64,000 bases of DNA, taken from NCBI GenBank assembly GCA_963753845.1, contig CAVWEI010000007.1, positions 1 through 64,000 of the forward strand, read 5' to 3'. The notes under the pieces were generated by a model that was given only the letters and a program-made list of their open reading frames with translations, was not told the origin of the DNA and made no database searches. Origin of the DNA: Thiosocius sp963753845. Lineage in GTDB: Bacteria; Pseudomonadota; Gammaproteobacteria; Chromatiales; Chromatiaceae. Shown here one piece after another: positions 38,493-46,731 of this stretch. Within the stretch, counting starts at the first letter, position 1. Every line of letters starts with the position of its first letter. The position numbers and the translations under genes are program-made.

Positions 38493-38959
38493 CAACGTCG
38501 ATCGGCGTGATCTTCTTCATCGGGGCGATAGGCCTGAGCACAATCGGTATCGCCGGCATCCTGCTGTCGAACCACCTTTTCCGGATGGTGCTCGCGCTGG
38601 CGATCGCCGAGGCCGGCGCCAACCTGTTGCTGATCCTCGCCGGATACCGCTGGGACGCGGTAGCACCCATCGTGATAGACCCCAGAACGGCACACGCGAT
38701 GGTCGATCCGGTGCCGCAGGCCATGGTCCTGACCGCAATAGTGATCGGCGTTGGGGTACAGGCGCTGGCATTGACCCTGGTGATCCGGATCAGGCAACGC
38801 TATGGCACGCTGGATATGCGAATGGCCCGTCAACGCATGCAAGATGATCTCGATGCGGCCGCCGGCGTCACGCCGTCGCGCAGCCTGGAACAACCGGCCG
38901 GTGCGCGGCCATTGCCGCTGCCTGTTGAAGCGGCCGAGGCGGGAGTCCGACATGACTGA
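38489..38959 (+). CDS. mrpC: MrpC/NuoK-like subunit
   Basis: A 156-aa three-helix protein of the MnhC/NuoK family: GLSTIGIAGILLSNHLFRMVLALAIAEAGANLLL with the conserved membrane Glu, then DPVPQAMVLTAIVIGVGVQALALTLVIRI. The C-terminal about 50 residues form a hydrophilic, Arg/Pro/Ala-rich tail longer than in most relatives. Coupled by ATGA to the gene before it. Confidence 0.9.
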   Translation: MTTSIGVIFFIGAIGLSTIGIAGILLSNHLFRMVLALAIAEAGANLLLILAGYRWDAVAPIVIDPRTAHAMVDPVPQAMVLTAIVIGVGVQALALTLVIRIRQRYGTLDMRMARQRMQDDLDAAAGVTPSRSLEQPAGARPLPLPVEAAEAGVRHD

Positions 38960-40409
38960 CCCGACCCTGGCCGTCGCCCTGCCCCTGCTCGGCGCCTTCC
39001 TGCTGCCGGTGGCTGCCCGTGGTGGACTGCGCTGGCTGAGCGCGATCCTCGGCCCGTCGACACTGGCCCTGGCCGCACTGGTCCTGTTCGCCAACGCCTC
39101 GGCCTACGAATCACCCTACGCCATCGCCATGGGTGGATTCGCACCGCCGCTCGGCATCACCTTCTATATCGATCCGCTGGCACTGTTGTTCGCACTTGCG
39201 GTGCCGCTGGTCACCCTGTTGCTGTGGCCGGGTGGCGGTGGCGAGGATGGCGTCCGCCGCCAGTCACTGACCCTGTTGCTCGCCGCTTCACTGATCGGCC
39301 TTGCCATGTCGGGTGACCTGTTCAACCTCTATGTATTTTACGAACTCGCTGCGGTCGCCACCTATGGCCTGGCCGCCGGCAACGGATCATCGGCCGGCTT
39401 CGTCGCCGCATTCCGCTATCTGTTGATCAGCGCACTGGGCTCGGTGCTCGGCCTGATGGGCATCGCCCTGATCTATTTCAATACCGGCACCCTGAACCTC
39501 GCCCACCTCGCGACCCTGAACGGGCAGCTGGCCAACCCGCAGGGCCTGGCCGCCTTCGCGATGCTGGTGATCGGCTTCGGGGTCAAGGCGGAACTTTTCC
39601 CGGTCAACGGCTGGGTGGCCGAAGTCTACGCCGCGGCAGACAAACGGGTTAGCGCCCTGCTGGCCGGCCTGGCCTCCAAGCTCGCGGTACTCGCGATCGT
39701 GCGCATACTGTTACTGGTGTTCCCGCAGGAGGAGGCACGCCAACTCCTTCTGATACTCGGTGTCCTCGGCGTGATCAGCGGCGAACTGGCCGCTTACCAG
39801 GCACGCGACATCACCCGAATGCTCGCCTGGTCATCGGTCGGTCAGCTCGGCGTGGTATTCGTCGCCTTTTCACTGCCGGGCAAGGTCGGACTGATCGCCG
39901 GCGTTACCGTGGCGATGCATCACCTGGTGGTCAAGTCGGCGCTGTTCCTTCTGGCCGACCGCTGGGGCGGCGCGATCGAGCGCCTCAGAGGTGCGGCATC
40001 CGCATCCAGGCTCGGTGCCGGGCTGTTCGTCCTGTTTTCGCTGTCGCTGCTTGGCCTGCCGCCGCTGCCGGGTTTCTGGTCGAAGTTCCTGGTGCTGGGC
40101 GGTCTGGCAGATGCGGGCAGCAGCCTGCAACTTGCAGCGATGGCGATCATCCTCGCGGGAACCGTTCTCGAGGGAGCCTACCTGATGCGTATCATGACGA
40201 TCCTCTACAAGTCGCCCGATGCACAAGCGATGCCGCAGAGGCAGCATCCGGGCAACCTGTTTGCCAGTGCGGTGTTCGCCGCTGTTCTGCTTGCCTCTGC
40301 GGTAATGATCAATCCGCTCTGGCAGGGACTGAACACCATGGCTGAGTCCGGTGTGGATACCGAAGCATATGTCGAGACCGTGCTGAACAAACAGGGGGTT
40401 CGACCATGA
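38952..40409 (+). CDS. MrpD/NuoN-like antiporter subunit
   Basis: A 485-aa, about 14-helix antiporter-like subunit. The key membrane residues for proton transfer are present: Glu in LFNLYVFYELAAVATYGLAA, and Lys in IGFGVKAELFPVNGWVAEVY. The start is ATG 38952 with GGGAG 6 nt upstream; it overlaps the preceding gene by 8 bp. Its stop TGA sits in an ATGATG at 40406-40411, which looks like the ancestral overlap with the next gene before repeats were inserted. Confidence 0.9.
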   Translation: MTDPTLAVALPLLGAFLLPVAARGGLRWLSAILGPSTLALAALVLFANASAYESPYAIAMGGFAPPLGITFYIDPLALLFALAVPLVTLLLWPGGGGEDGVRRQSLTLLLAASLIGLAMSGDLFNLYVFYELAAVATYGLAAGNGSSAGFVAAFRYLLISALGSVLGLMGIALIYFNTGTLNLAHLATLNGQLANPQGLAAFAMLVIGFGVKAELFPVNGWVAEVYAAADKRVSALLAGLASKLAVLAIVRILLLVFPQEEARQLLLILGVLGVISGELAAYQARDITRMLAWSSVGQLGVVFVAFSLPGKVGLIAGVTVAMHHLVVKSALFLLADRWGGAIERLRGAASASRLGAGLFVLFSLSLLGLPPLPGFWSKFLVLGGLADAGSSLQLAAMAIILAGTVLEGAYLMRIMTILYKSPDAQAMPQRQHPGNLFASAVFAAVLLASAVMINPLWQGLNTMAESGVDTEAYVETVLNKQGVRP

Positions 40410-40433
40410 TGCGCGCATCAGAGATCTCACTCC

Positions 40434-40837
40434 GCAGGTCGGGCTGCGCCCGACAATCTGACCGGCGGGCACAGCCCGCCCTACATCAGGTTGACCCCGG
40501 CCTTTCGCCTGATGTTATGGAAACTCCGCACTCTCGTAGGTCGGGCTGTGCCCGACAATCTGGCCGGCGGGCACAGCCCGCCCTACATTGGGTTGACCCC
40601 GGCCTTTCGCCTGTTGTTATGCAAACTCCGCACTCTCGCAAGTCGGGCTGCGCCCGACAATCTGACCGGCGGGCACAGCCCGCCCTACATCAGGTTGGCC
40701 CCGGCCTTTCGCCTGATGTTATGGAAACTCCGCACTCTCGTAGGTCGGGCTGTGCCCGACAATGTGACCGGCAGGCACAACCCGCCCTATTCAGCGGACG
40801 AATTCCGACAGCCGCAGGTCGAGCTGTGCCGGGCAAA
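40434..40837. repeat. BIME array 1: four 102-bp tandem units plus a half REP
   Basis: REP pairs start at 40434, 40536, 40638 and 40740, an exact 102-bp period. Each core is GTAGGTCGGGC-tgt-GCCCGAC, spacer AATCTGACC, GGCGGGC-aca-GCCCGCCCTAC: two hairpins facing each other, with a GTAG head and CTAC tail. The last unit is decayed, and a lone degraded half REP begins at 40814. The 51-bp linker between cores (ATCAGGTTGACC...CTCCGCACTCTCG) is also conserved. All lie between the MrpD-like and NuoL-like genes. Confidence 0.93.
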
Positions 40838-40857
40838 CTGTCTGATCGGGGGGTCCC

Positions 40858-42739
40858 ATGTTGATCGGCGAGTTTGATCTTCTACTGTTGGTGGCGGCCG
40901 CTGCAATCCCCTTGAGCGCACTGCTCGCACCGAGCGTCTTCGGTCGCTGGCTTCTGGTCGCCGCCTACGCGGCCGAACTGGGTCTGCTGTTCATGCTCAC
41001 GCCGGGTGATGCCAGCACACAGCACGGTGTCATTCAAGCTGCTTGGCAACGATATCGGCTGGCAGATGAATGCCTTCGGCTGGCTCTTTGCCGTGATCAC
41101 GGTGGGCGCCGCGGGCTTCGCCGCCGCCTATGCTTCCGGCGAATGGGGCGAGGTCAATGCCAAGCAGGGCCTCAGCCTGCGCTGGCTGTATGCCGGCCTG
41201 CAGATCAACGTGCTCGCAATGATGCTTCTGTTGTCCGCAGCCGACTTCATTTCACTGTTCATCGGCTGGGAGCTGACCAGCTGGGCAGGCCTGATCCTGA
41301 TGTTGCTGCGCGGCGGTGAGGCGGTACGCGCCACCCTGCGATATATCGTCTATGCCCTGGCGGGCGGCATGGCGATATTCGCCGGCATGGTCATCACCCA
41401 TGCCGCCGTCGGTTCATTGCAATTCTCCGCGCTGCAGACGGCCGCGCCGCAACTGTCTGGGGGCACCCTGTGGTCGATCACACTGCTGTTCGTGTCCGGC
41501 TTCGCAGTCAAGATGGGCATCATTCCCTTTCATCTGTGGCAGCCACCAGCCTATGCATTCAGCCCCGGTCCCGCATCCGCCTTCCTTGGCGCCATTTCCG
41601 CACGCATGGGCCTGTTCGGTATCGCACTGTTGACCATGAAACTGATCGGCGTCGATCAACTGCTGTCGCTTTCGCTCTGGCCGGAGGTCATCGATCTGCG
41701 CGATATCCTGCTGTGGGCCGCTGCATTCACGGCGATCCTGCCAACCTATGTCGCCATGCGCCAGAACGATGCCCGCCTGCTGCTGAGCTGGCATGGCGTT
41801 GGCCAGGGTGGTTACATGCTGTTGGGTTTAATGGTTGCGGACAGCCTCGGCAGCGCCGGGGGGCTGCTGCATGTGTTCAATTATGCGAGCTATCAGGTCA
41901 TCCTGGTGCTCGCTGTCTTCGCTGTGATCCACCGCACCGGCACTGCAGATCTGAACCGACTCGGCGGCCTGGTCGCACGCATGCCGCTAACCTTCCTGGC
42001 CATGTTGGTCGGCATCATCGGCCTGGCCGGCCTGCCGCCGATGAACGGCTTCGTATCCAAGTGGATGATCTACCGCTCGCTGGTCAGCGAGGGCATGCCG
42101 TTACTGTTCGTCGCCACGGTGATCAGCACGCTCGGTACCGTGCTCAGTGTTTACAAACTGCTGCACAACACCTTCCTCGGCCAATTACGCCTGGAGCATG
42201 TCAAGGTCAAGGAGGCACCCTGGAGCATGACCATCCCGATGCTGTCCTTGTGTGTCCTGGTCTTCGTGACCGGGGTGGCGCCTGGGCTGGTTTTGTCCCA
42301 TATCGCGGCCGCACAGCAGGCGATCGGACTTCAGCCGGTGGCCTATATGCTGGGCGGCATCGAATCCCCTGCCGGTAGCCTCGACATGATCTGGATCAGC
42401 GGCGTGCTGTTTGCCGGCTTCGGTATCGGTGCGGTGCTCTTCTACGGCCTTGGCGGACGCAGCAAGCGCGTGCATCAGCTGGACAACTATGCCGGTGGCC
42501 ACTTCTTGACCGCAGACGTGCGTTATCAGTACAGCGACAACTTTTATGCCGGACTGATGCATCGCATCCGGCCCTGGTACCGCAACAGTTTCGTCTGGCT
42601 GGAATCCTCACTGACATCGGCAGTCGGCGCTGCGAGTACGCTGGCGCGGGGCTTCTTCGAACAGGCCAACCCGGCACTCTGGGCGCTGGTCGGCACAACC
42701 GTCGTCATGACCTGGATGATGTGGCATGCATTGGGCTGA
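40858..42739 (+). CDS. NuoL/M-like antiporter subunit (one frame break)
   Basis: Large proton-pumping subunit of the complex-I/MBH type, 626 aa after correction, about 14-16 helices. It carries FISLFIGWELTSWAGLILML (Glu) and GFAVKMGIIPFHLWQPPAYAF (Lys). The start is ATG 40858 after GGGGGG. The frame breaks near 41020-41030: removing one C from CAGCACGGTGTC joins FMLTPGDAST to VSFKLLGNDIGWQ. A C-terminal hydrophilic part with NYAGGHFLTADVRYQYSDNF follows the helices. The next gene starts 14 bp before its stop. Confidence 0.85.
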
Positions 42740-43625
42740 GCTTCTCTTTGAACTGACCGTGATGCCGCTGGTGGCATTCGTCGTTGGCCTGTTCATGGTG
42801 CTGATGATGCGCAAGATCGGCGCGCGCCTGCAGCGCCGCGTCGGGCCGCCAACGCTGCAGCCCCTTTACGATATCGTCAAGCTGTACGGCAAACGTACCC
42901 AGACCTCGCACGGCCTGCTGCACGAGATCGGTATCGTCATGGCGGTCGGTGGCTATGTCGCTGCCGAAACCCTGTTACCGGTGCCAGGCATGAATGGCAT
43001 TGCAGAAAAGGGCGGCATGATCACCCTGCTCTACCTGACCATGATCCCATCACTGGGCCTGGCCCTGGGGGTCGGCCAGTGCGCCAATCCGAACGGGTCC
43101 ATCGGCATCTCGCGCGCACTCACGGCAATGCTTGCCTACGACATCCCCTTCGTGATCGTGATCGCCGGCGTGGCCATGCACTTTGGCACCACCAACCTCG
43201 TCGACGTGATTTCACAGCAGCAGGCAGGCGGTTTCGAGGCCTGGGGCATCACCCAGATGCCGCTGCTTGCCCTGGCTGGCCTGTTTGCGCTGCAGGGGAT
43301 GCTCGGCAAGCAGCCGTTCGAGATTTATGTCGCACCGGCCGAAATCGCCACCGGGCCTATGGTCGAGATGGGCGGCAAGTTCCTCGGTGGGCTGTTCGTG
43401 ATGCAGTGTTTCCAGCTGTACACCGCCAGCGTGCTTTACGTGACACTTTTTCTCGGTGGCGGTGAAAACTGGATTACGTTCCTGGCCAAGTCGTTCGCGG
43501 TGCTGCTGATACCCATGTCGGTGGCATTTCTGTTCCCACGGTACCGCACCGAGGACATGATCACCATGCTTTGGAAGTGGCCAGTGATACTTGGGCTGCT
43601 GGGCCTCGTGTTCGTCGGCTCATGA
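42726..43625 (+). CDS. NuoH/HyfC-like membrane subunit
   Basis: Membrane subunit that anchors the catalytic arm, 299 aa, about 8 helices, of the NuoH/EchB/MbhM family. It has RVGPPTLQPLYDIVKLYGK near 39-58 and the loop QPFEIYVAPAEIATGPMVEM, the group-4-hydrogenase/Ehr version of the quinone-pocket loop. It overlaps the upstream gene by 14 bp. Its stop TGA lies in TCATGAAAGG, where an ATG overlaps the stop just before BIME array 2. Confidence 0.93.
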   Translation: MHWAELLFELTVMPLVAFVVGLFMVLMMRKIGARLQRRVGPPTLQPLYDIVKLYGKRTQTSHGLLHEIGIVMAVGGYVAAETLLPVPGMNGIAEKGGMITLLYLTMIPSLGLALGVGQCANPNGSIGISRALTAMLAYDIPFVIVIAGVAMHFGTTNLVDVISQQQAGGFEAWGITQMPLLALAGLFALQGMLGKQPFEIYVAPAEIATGPMVEMGGKFLGGLFVMQCFQLYTASVLYVTLFLGGGENWITFLAKSFAVLLIPMSVAFLFPRYRTEDMITMLWKWPVILGLLGLVFVGS

Positions 43626-43640
43626 AAGGGATCATCGATC

Positions 43641-43879
43641 GTAGGTCGGGCTTTGCCCGACAATCTGACCGGCGGGCGCAGCCCGCCCTACCGGCCGATA
43701 ACTGCTTTCATGCCGGAATCAGATTACTCCACCATCGTAGGTCGGGCTGCGCCCGACAATCTGACCGGCGGGCACAGCCCGCCCTACCGGCCGAGAAACG
43801 CTTCGTTGTGCAAGGACAAACGCATGTCTGAATCCGACCACTCAAAAATCGTAGGTCGGGCCCGGCCCGACAATCTGGC
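43641..43879. repeat. BIME array 2: two full BIMEs and one half REP
   Basis: Full BIMEs at 43641-43691 and 43737-43787; a half REP (GTAGGTCGGGCCCGGCCCGAC) at 43851-43871 with its trailing AATCTGGC. The half REP is inside the 5' end of the nuoB-like gene. The stretch ATG-27 nt-GTAGGTCGGGC occurs at 43710 and again at 43824, about three-quarters identical, so the nuoB start region has been copied together with a REP. Confidence 0.92.
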
Positions 43880-44612
43880 TGAAACAAATCAGTTCCCGGC
43901 CAGGATCGAACAGCCCCACCCGCAAACAGCCAGGGGTGGCAATATCTTCAGCCGCGTTTTCGACGAGCTGACCGCCTTCTGCCGCTCGCGCTCGTTGTTC
44001 ATCCTGCACTATTGCACCGGCTGCGGCGCCATCGAACTGCCGCCGGCGATGACCTCGCGCTTCGACATGGAGCGGCTCGGCATCTCGCCCATGGTTTCAC
44101 CACGCCAGGCCGACATCCTGCTGATCACCGGCTATGTCTCGGTCAAGACACTCAAGCGCGTGATGCTGACCTACGAGCAGATGGGCTCACCCAAGTACGT
44201 GATCGGCATCTGCTCGTGCACGGTCAACGGCGGCATGTACTGGCAGTCGTATGCGACCGCGAAGAAGCTGAATGACTACATGCCCGTCGATCTGTATATC
44301 GCCGGCTGCATGCCGCGCCCCGAGGCCGTCATCACCGGCCTGCGCCGGCTGATGGACAAGATCGCCGCCGGCGAGGCCAATGGCTGGCAGGACTACTACC
44401 GTCGCTACGACTACTACCTGGGCAACCAGCAACGCCTGTTCGGCGAAACCTGGCAGACACCGACCAACGTGATTGCAGAGGCCAGACACTATGGTCTGTT
44501 GAGCGACGAGACCCAGGGAAAGCACACAGAGCTGCTGAAACAACATCAAAAGCCACTCGAGGCATTGGATATGCGACTCGGCCTGGGCGACAAGCTGGAG
44601 GTGAAATCGTGA
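43824..44612 (+). CDS. NuoB/EchC-like FeS subunit
   Basis: Subunit carrying the cluster next to the catalytic site, 262 aa. Ligand Cys are in YCTGCGAIELPP (CxxC form, like energy-converting hydrogenases instead of the CC of NuoB), GICSCTVNGGMY and IAGCMPRPEAV. The start is ATG 43824, with AAGGA 7 nt upstream; the frame is open to 43653 but that part is only translated repeat. The first about 25 residues (MSESDHSKIVGRARPDNL) are partly encoded by a half REP and have no family counterpart. The C-terminal about 80 residues form an extra hydrophilic tail. Stop overlaps the next GTG. Confidence 0.9.
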   Translation: MSESDHSKIVGRARPDNLAETNQFPARIEQPHPQTARGGNIFSRVFDELTAFCRSRSLFILHYCTGCGAIELPPAMTSRFDMERLGISPMVSPRQADILLITGYVSVKTLKRVMLTYEQMGSPKYVIGICSCTVNGGMYWQSYATAKKLNDYMPVDLYIAGCMPRPEAVITGLRRLMDKIAAGEANGWQDYYRRYDYYLGNQQRLFGETWQTPTNVIAEARHYGLLSDETQGKHTELLKQHQKPLEALDMRLGLGDKLEVKS

Positions 44613-45193
44613 ATGCCGCACCCCTGCCGGTCGAACGCCTGAGCATCATCCTCGGCGAGGCCAAAGAGGTCAAAGTCCGGCAAAAAAGCGAACGCCGTAC
44701 ACGGGTCGATGTCGCAGCCGATGCCCTGCCCGCTCTGCTCGAATTGCTCAAGGGACGGGCCGGTTTCGTTCACCTGTCGGCGATAAGCTGTGTCGACTGG
44801 CCAGACGACAACGAATTCGAGCTGGTCTATCACCTGTGGTCCTACGAGCTGAGCCTGCTGGTCTCCGTGCATACGCGGATCGCGCGCGAGCCGGGCTTAT
44901 ACGTCTCGGTGTATGACATCTATCACCCTGCCGGCTTCTTCGAACGGGATATCCACGAGATGTACGGCGTGTTCTTCGAGGGCGCGCCGGACATGGAGAA
45001 GTTCATCCTGACCGAGTGGGACGGCCCACCGCCGATGCGCAAGGAATTCGACAGCGAGGCCTGGGTCAATGATCACTTCGACTGGCAGGACTATCGTCCG
45101 GACTGGCTGATCGAACTCGAACAACAGGGCGGTGGTGTCGTCACGCCACCCGACGAGCAGCGTTTCAGCCGGAGGTCGGAAGATGAGGGCTGA
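44609..45193 (+). CDS. NuoC-like subunit
   Basis: A 194-aa peripheral-arm subunit of the NuoC/EchD family (YHLWSYELSLLVSVHTRIAR; FFERDIHEMYGVFFEGAPDM signature). Starts at GTG 44609, overlapping the upstream stop by GTGA, with GGAGG about 7 nt before. Its stop lies in ATGAGGGCTGA, where ATG 45183 overlaps: the ancestral start of the next gene before BIME array 3 was inserted. Confidence 0.93.
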   Translation: MNAAPLPVERLSIILGEAKEVKVRQKSERRTRVDVAADALPALLELLKGRAGFVHLSAISCVDWPDDNEFELVYHLWSYELSLLVSVHTRIAREPGLYVSVYDIYHPAGFFERDIHEMYGVFFEGAPDMEKFILTEWDGPPPMRKEFDSEAWVNDHFDWQDYRPDWLIELEQQGGGVVTPPDEQRFSRRSEDEG

Positions 45194-45219
45194 ACTCCGC
45201 AACCAATCCATCGATCATC

Positions 45220-45354
45220 GTAGGTCGGGCTACTCCCGACAATCCGACCGGCGGGCACAGCCCGCCCTACGCCGATGTGAAATTGCAGAACCTCCGCACT
45301 CTCGCAGGTCGGGCTGCGCCCGACAATCCGACCGGCGGGCACAGCCCACCCTAC
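45220..45354. repeat. BIME array 3: two BIMEs between nuoC- and nuoD-like genes
   Basis: BIMEs at 45220-45270 and 45304-45354, 84-bp period. The second is preceded by CTCCGCACTCTCG, the same linker found inside array 1, so the arrays share more than the REP cores. They separate ATGAGGGCTGAA (45183) from ATGAGAGCCGAA (45392), two copies of the nuoD-like start. Confidence 0.92.
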
Positions 45355-45391
45355 CAGTTTGTGACTCGGCATTCCTGAATGGGCAAATCCG

Positions 45392-46534
45392 ATGAGAGCC
45401 GAAAACTACGAAGCCAGAAACCACCCGCCGAGCAACGAGTTTGAAATCAACTTCGGCCCCAATCACCCCGGCATCGAGGGCAACTATGCACTAAAGGTCA
45501 AGGTGCACGGCGACGAGGTGGTTGCCGCGCGCGCCGATGGCGGTTACCTGCACCGTGGCTTCGAGAAGTTGATGGAACAGCGCCTGTGGATTCAGAACAT
45601 CGCGCTGGTCCCGCGGATCTGTGTGCCCGACCCTGCCCCCATGGAAGTCGCCTACTCGATGGCGGTCGAGCAACTGTGCGGCCTCGATGTGCCTGAACGC
45701 GCGCAATGGCTGCGGGTACTGCAGCTGGAACTGTCGCGCCTGGCGGCACATCTCTTCACATTCGGCGGCCATGCCGCGACCACCGGCATGTACAGCCCGA
45801 TGTTCTGGGGTGTGGCCGACCGTGATCAGATACTCGATCTGTTCGAGGAGTTCACGGGCGGGCGTGTCTACAGTATCTACAACATCCCCGGCGGGGTGCG
45901 CCGCGATGTTCCGGAAGGCTTCCTGCAACGTGTCAGCGATACTCTGGACTACATCGACTCTCGCCTGCCTGATTATGACAACCTTTTATTCACCAACCGG
46001 GTATTCGTGACGCGCGCCAAGCAGACCGGCCCCATCACCCAGACTCAGGCACTGGAATGGGGCGTGACCGGCCCGAACCTGCGCGCCACCGGCCTGGCCT
46101 TCGACGTACGACGCGACGATCCCTACCTGGTCTATGACCAGCTTGATTTCGATATCCCGACCGAACAGCCCGGTGATGCCTGGGCGCGTACCCTGGTCCG
46201 CCGCAGCGAGCTGATCCAGAGCGTGCGCATTCTGCGTCAGGTAATCGATCGTCTTCCCAACATCGACGGCCCGATCCGTGCGCCTATCCCCAACCCACTG
46301 GCATGGAAGGTCCCGGCGGGCGAGGCCTATGTCCGCATCGAATCGTCCAAGGGTGAATTGAGCTGGTACGTGGTCTCGGACGGCGGCGAACGCCCCTATC
46401 GGGTGCATATACGTGGGCCATCCTCGATGCATGCGGTGCAGGTGCTCGAACACCTGGTTACCGGCTGTCGCATCGAGGATGTCGCGCAGATCATGTTCTC
46501 CCTGGATGCCTGCCCGCCGGAGGTGGATCGGTGA
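45392..46534 (+). CDS. NuoD-like large subunit without NiFe ligand set
   Basis: A 380-aa catalytic-type large subunit of the NuoD/hydrogenase-large family (EINFGPNHPGIEGNYALKV, YLHRGFEKLMEQR). Where hydrogenases have two CxxC pairs, this has RICVPDPAP (first Cys kept, second Asp) and SLDACPPEVDR (first Cys kept, second Glu), so it should not bind a NiFe centre. This fits the non-hydrogenase Ehr/MBX type. The start ATG 45392 has only a weak ribosome-binding site. The last 24 bp, containing GGAGG and GTGA, recur twice downstream around BIME array 4. Confidence 0.93.
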   Translation: MRAENYEARNHPPSNEFEINFGPNHPGIEGNYALKVKVHGDEVVAARADGGYLHRGFEKLMEQRLWIQNIALVPRICVPDPAPMEVAYSMAVEQLCGLDVPERAQWLRVLQLELSRLAAHLFTFGGHAATTGMYSPMFWGVADRDQILDLFEEFTGGRVYSIYNIPGGVRRDVPEGFLQRVSDTLDYIDSRLPDYDNLLFTNRVFVTRAKQTGPITQTQALEWGVTGPNLRATGLAFDVRRDDPYLVYDQLDFDIPTEQPGDAWARTLVRRSELIQSVRILRQVIDRLPNIDGPIRAPIPNPLAWKVPAGEAYVRIESSKGELSWYVVSDGGERPYRVHIRGPSSMHAVQVLEHLVTGCRIEDVAQIMFSLDACPPEVDR

Positions 46535-46731
46535 ACATTTGTAGGTCGGGCCGTGCCCGACGTTGTGATTGGCGGGCCGAGCCCGCCCTACGACGGCTGG
46601 CCGCCGGAGGTGGATCGGTGAGTAGCCTTGAATTCGTGAGTTATGAGTTTGTAGGTCGGGCTATGCCCGACGTTGTGATTGGCGGGCTGAGCCCGCCCTA
46701 CGAAGGCTGGCCGCCGGGGGTCGACCGCTGA
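46511..46731 (+). repeat. Three direct copies of a 24-bp operon junction
   Basis: The 3' end of the nuoD-like gene (46511-46534) recurs at 46598-46621 (only one base different) and 46708-46731 (more diverged). Each copy has CCGCCGG(A/G)GGT, serving as Shine-Dalgarno, and ends in TGA. The third copy's TGA overlaps the ATG of the next gene, restoring a TGATG coupling. The copies flank the two BIMEs like target duplications. Confidence 0.9.
46541..46701. repeat. BIME array 4: two BIMEs between nuoD- and nuoI-like genes
   Basis: BIMEs at 46541-46591 and 46651-46701 with spacer CGTTGTGATT in place of AATCTGACC. Each is followed by a copy of the nuoD-like 3' end, so the array alternates BIME and junction copy. 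Confidence 0.93.

Noticed and set aside
40406..40864. ORF running through BIME array 1, giving 34-residue peptide repeats
   Set aside because: The 102-bp period is a multiple of three, so an open frame is expected by chance; the peptide is low-complexity Arg/Pro/Ala translated from hairpins.
43653..43823. Upstream extension of the NuoB-like reading frame
   Set aside because: It is translated BIME sequence; the ATG at 43824 has the better Shine-Dalgarno.
45392..46534. NuoD-like gene as a NiFe hydrogenase
   Set aside because: Two of four metal-ligand Cys are missing and no maturation genes are nearby.
40434..46701. Regularly spaced repeats as a possible CRISPR array
   Set aside because: Units are self-complementary hairpin pairs in gene junctions, the linkers are also conserved, and there are no cas genes.
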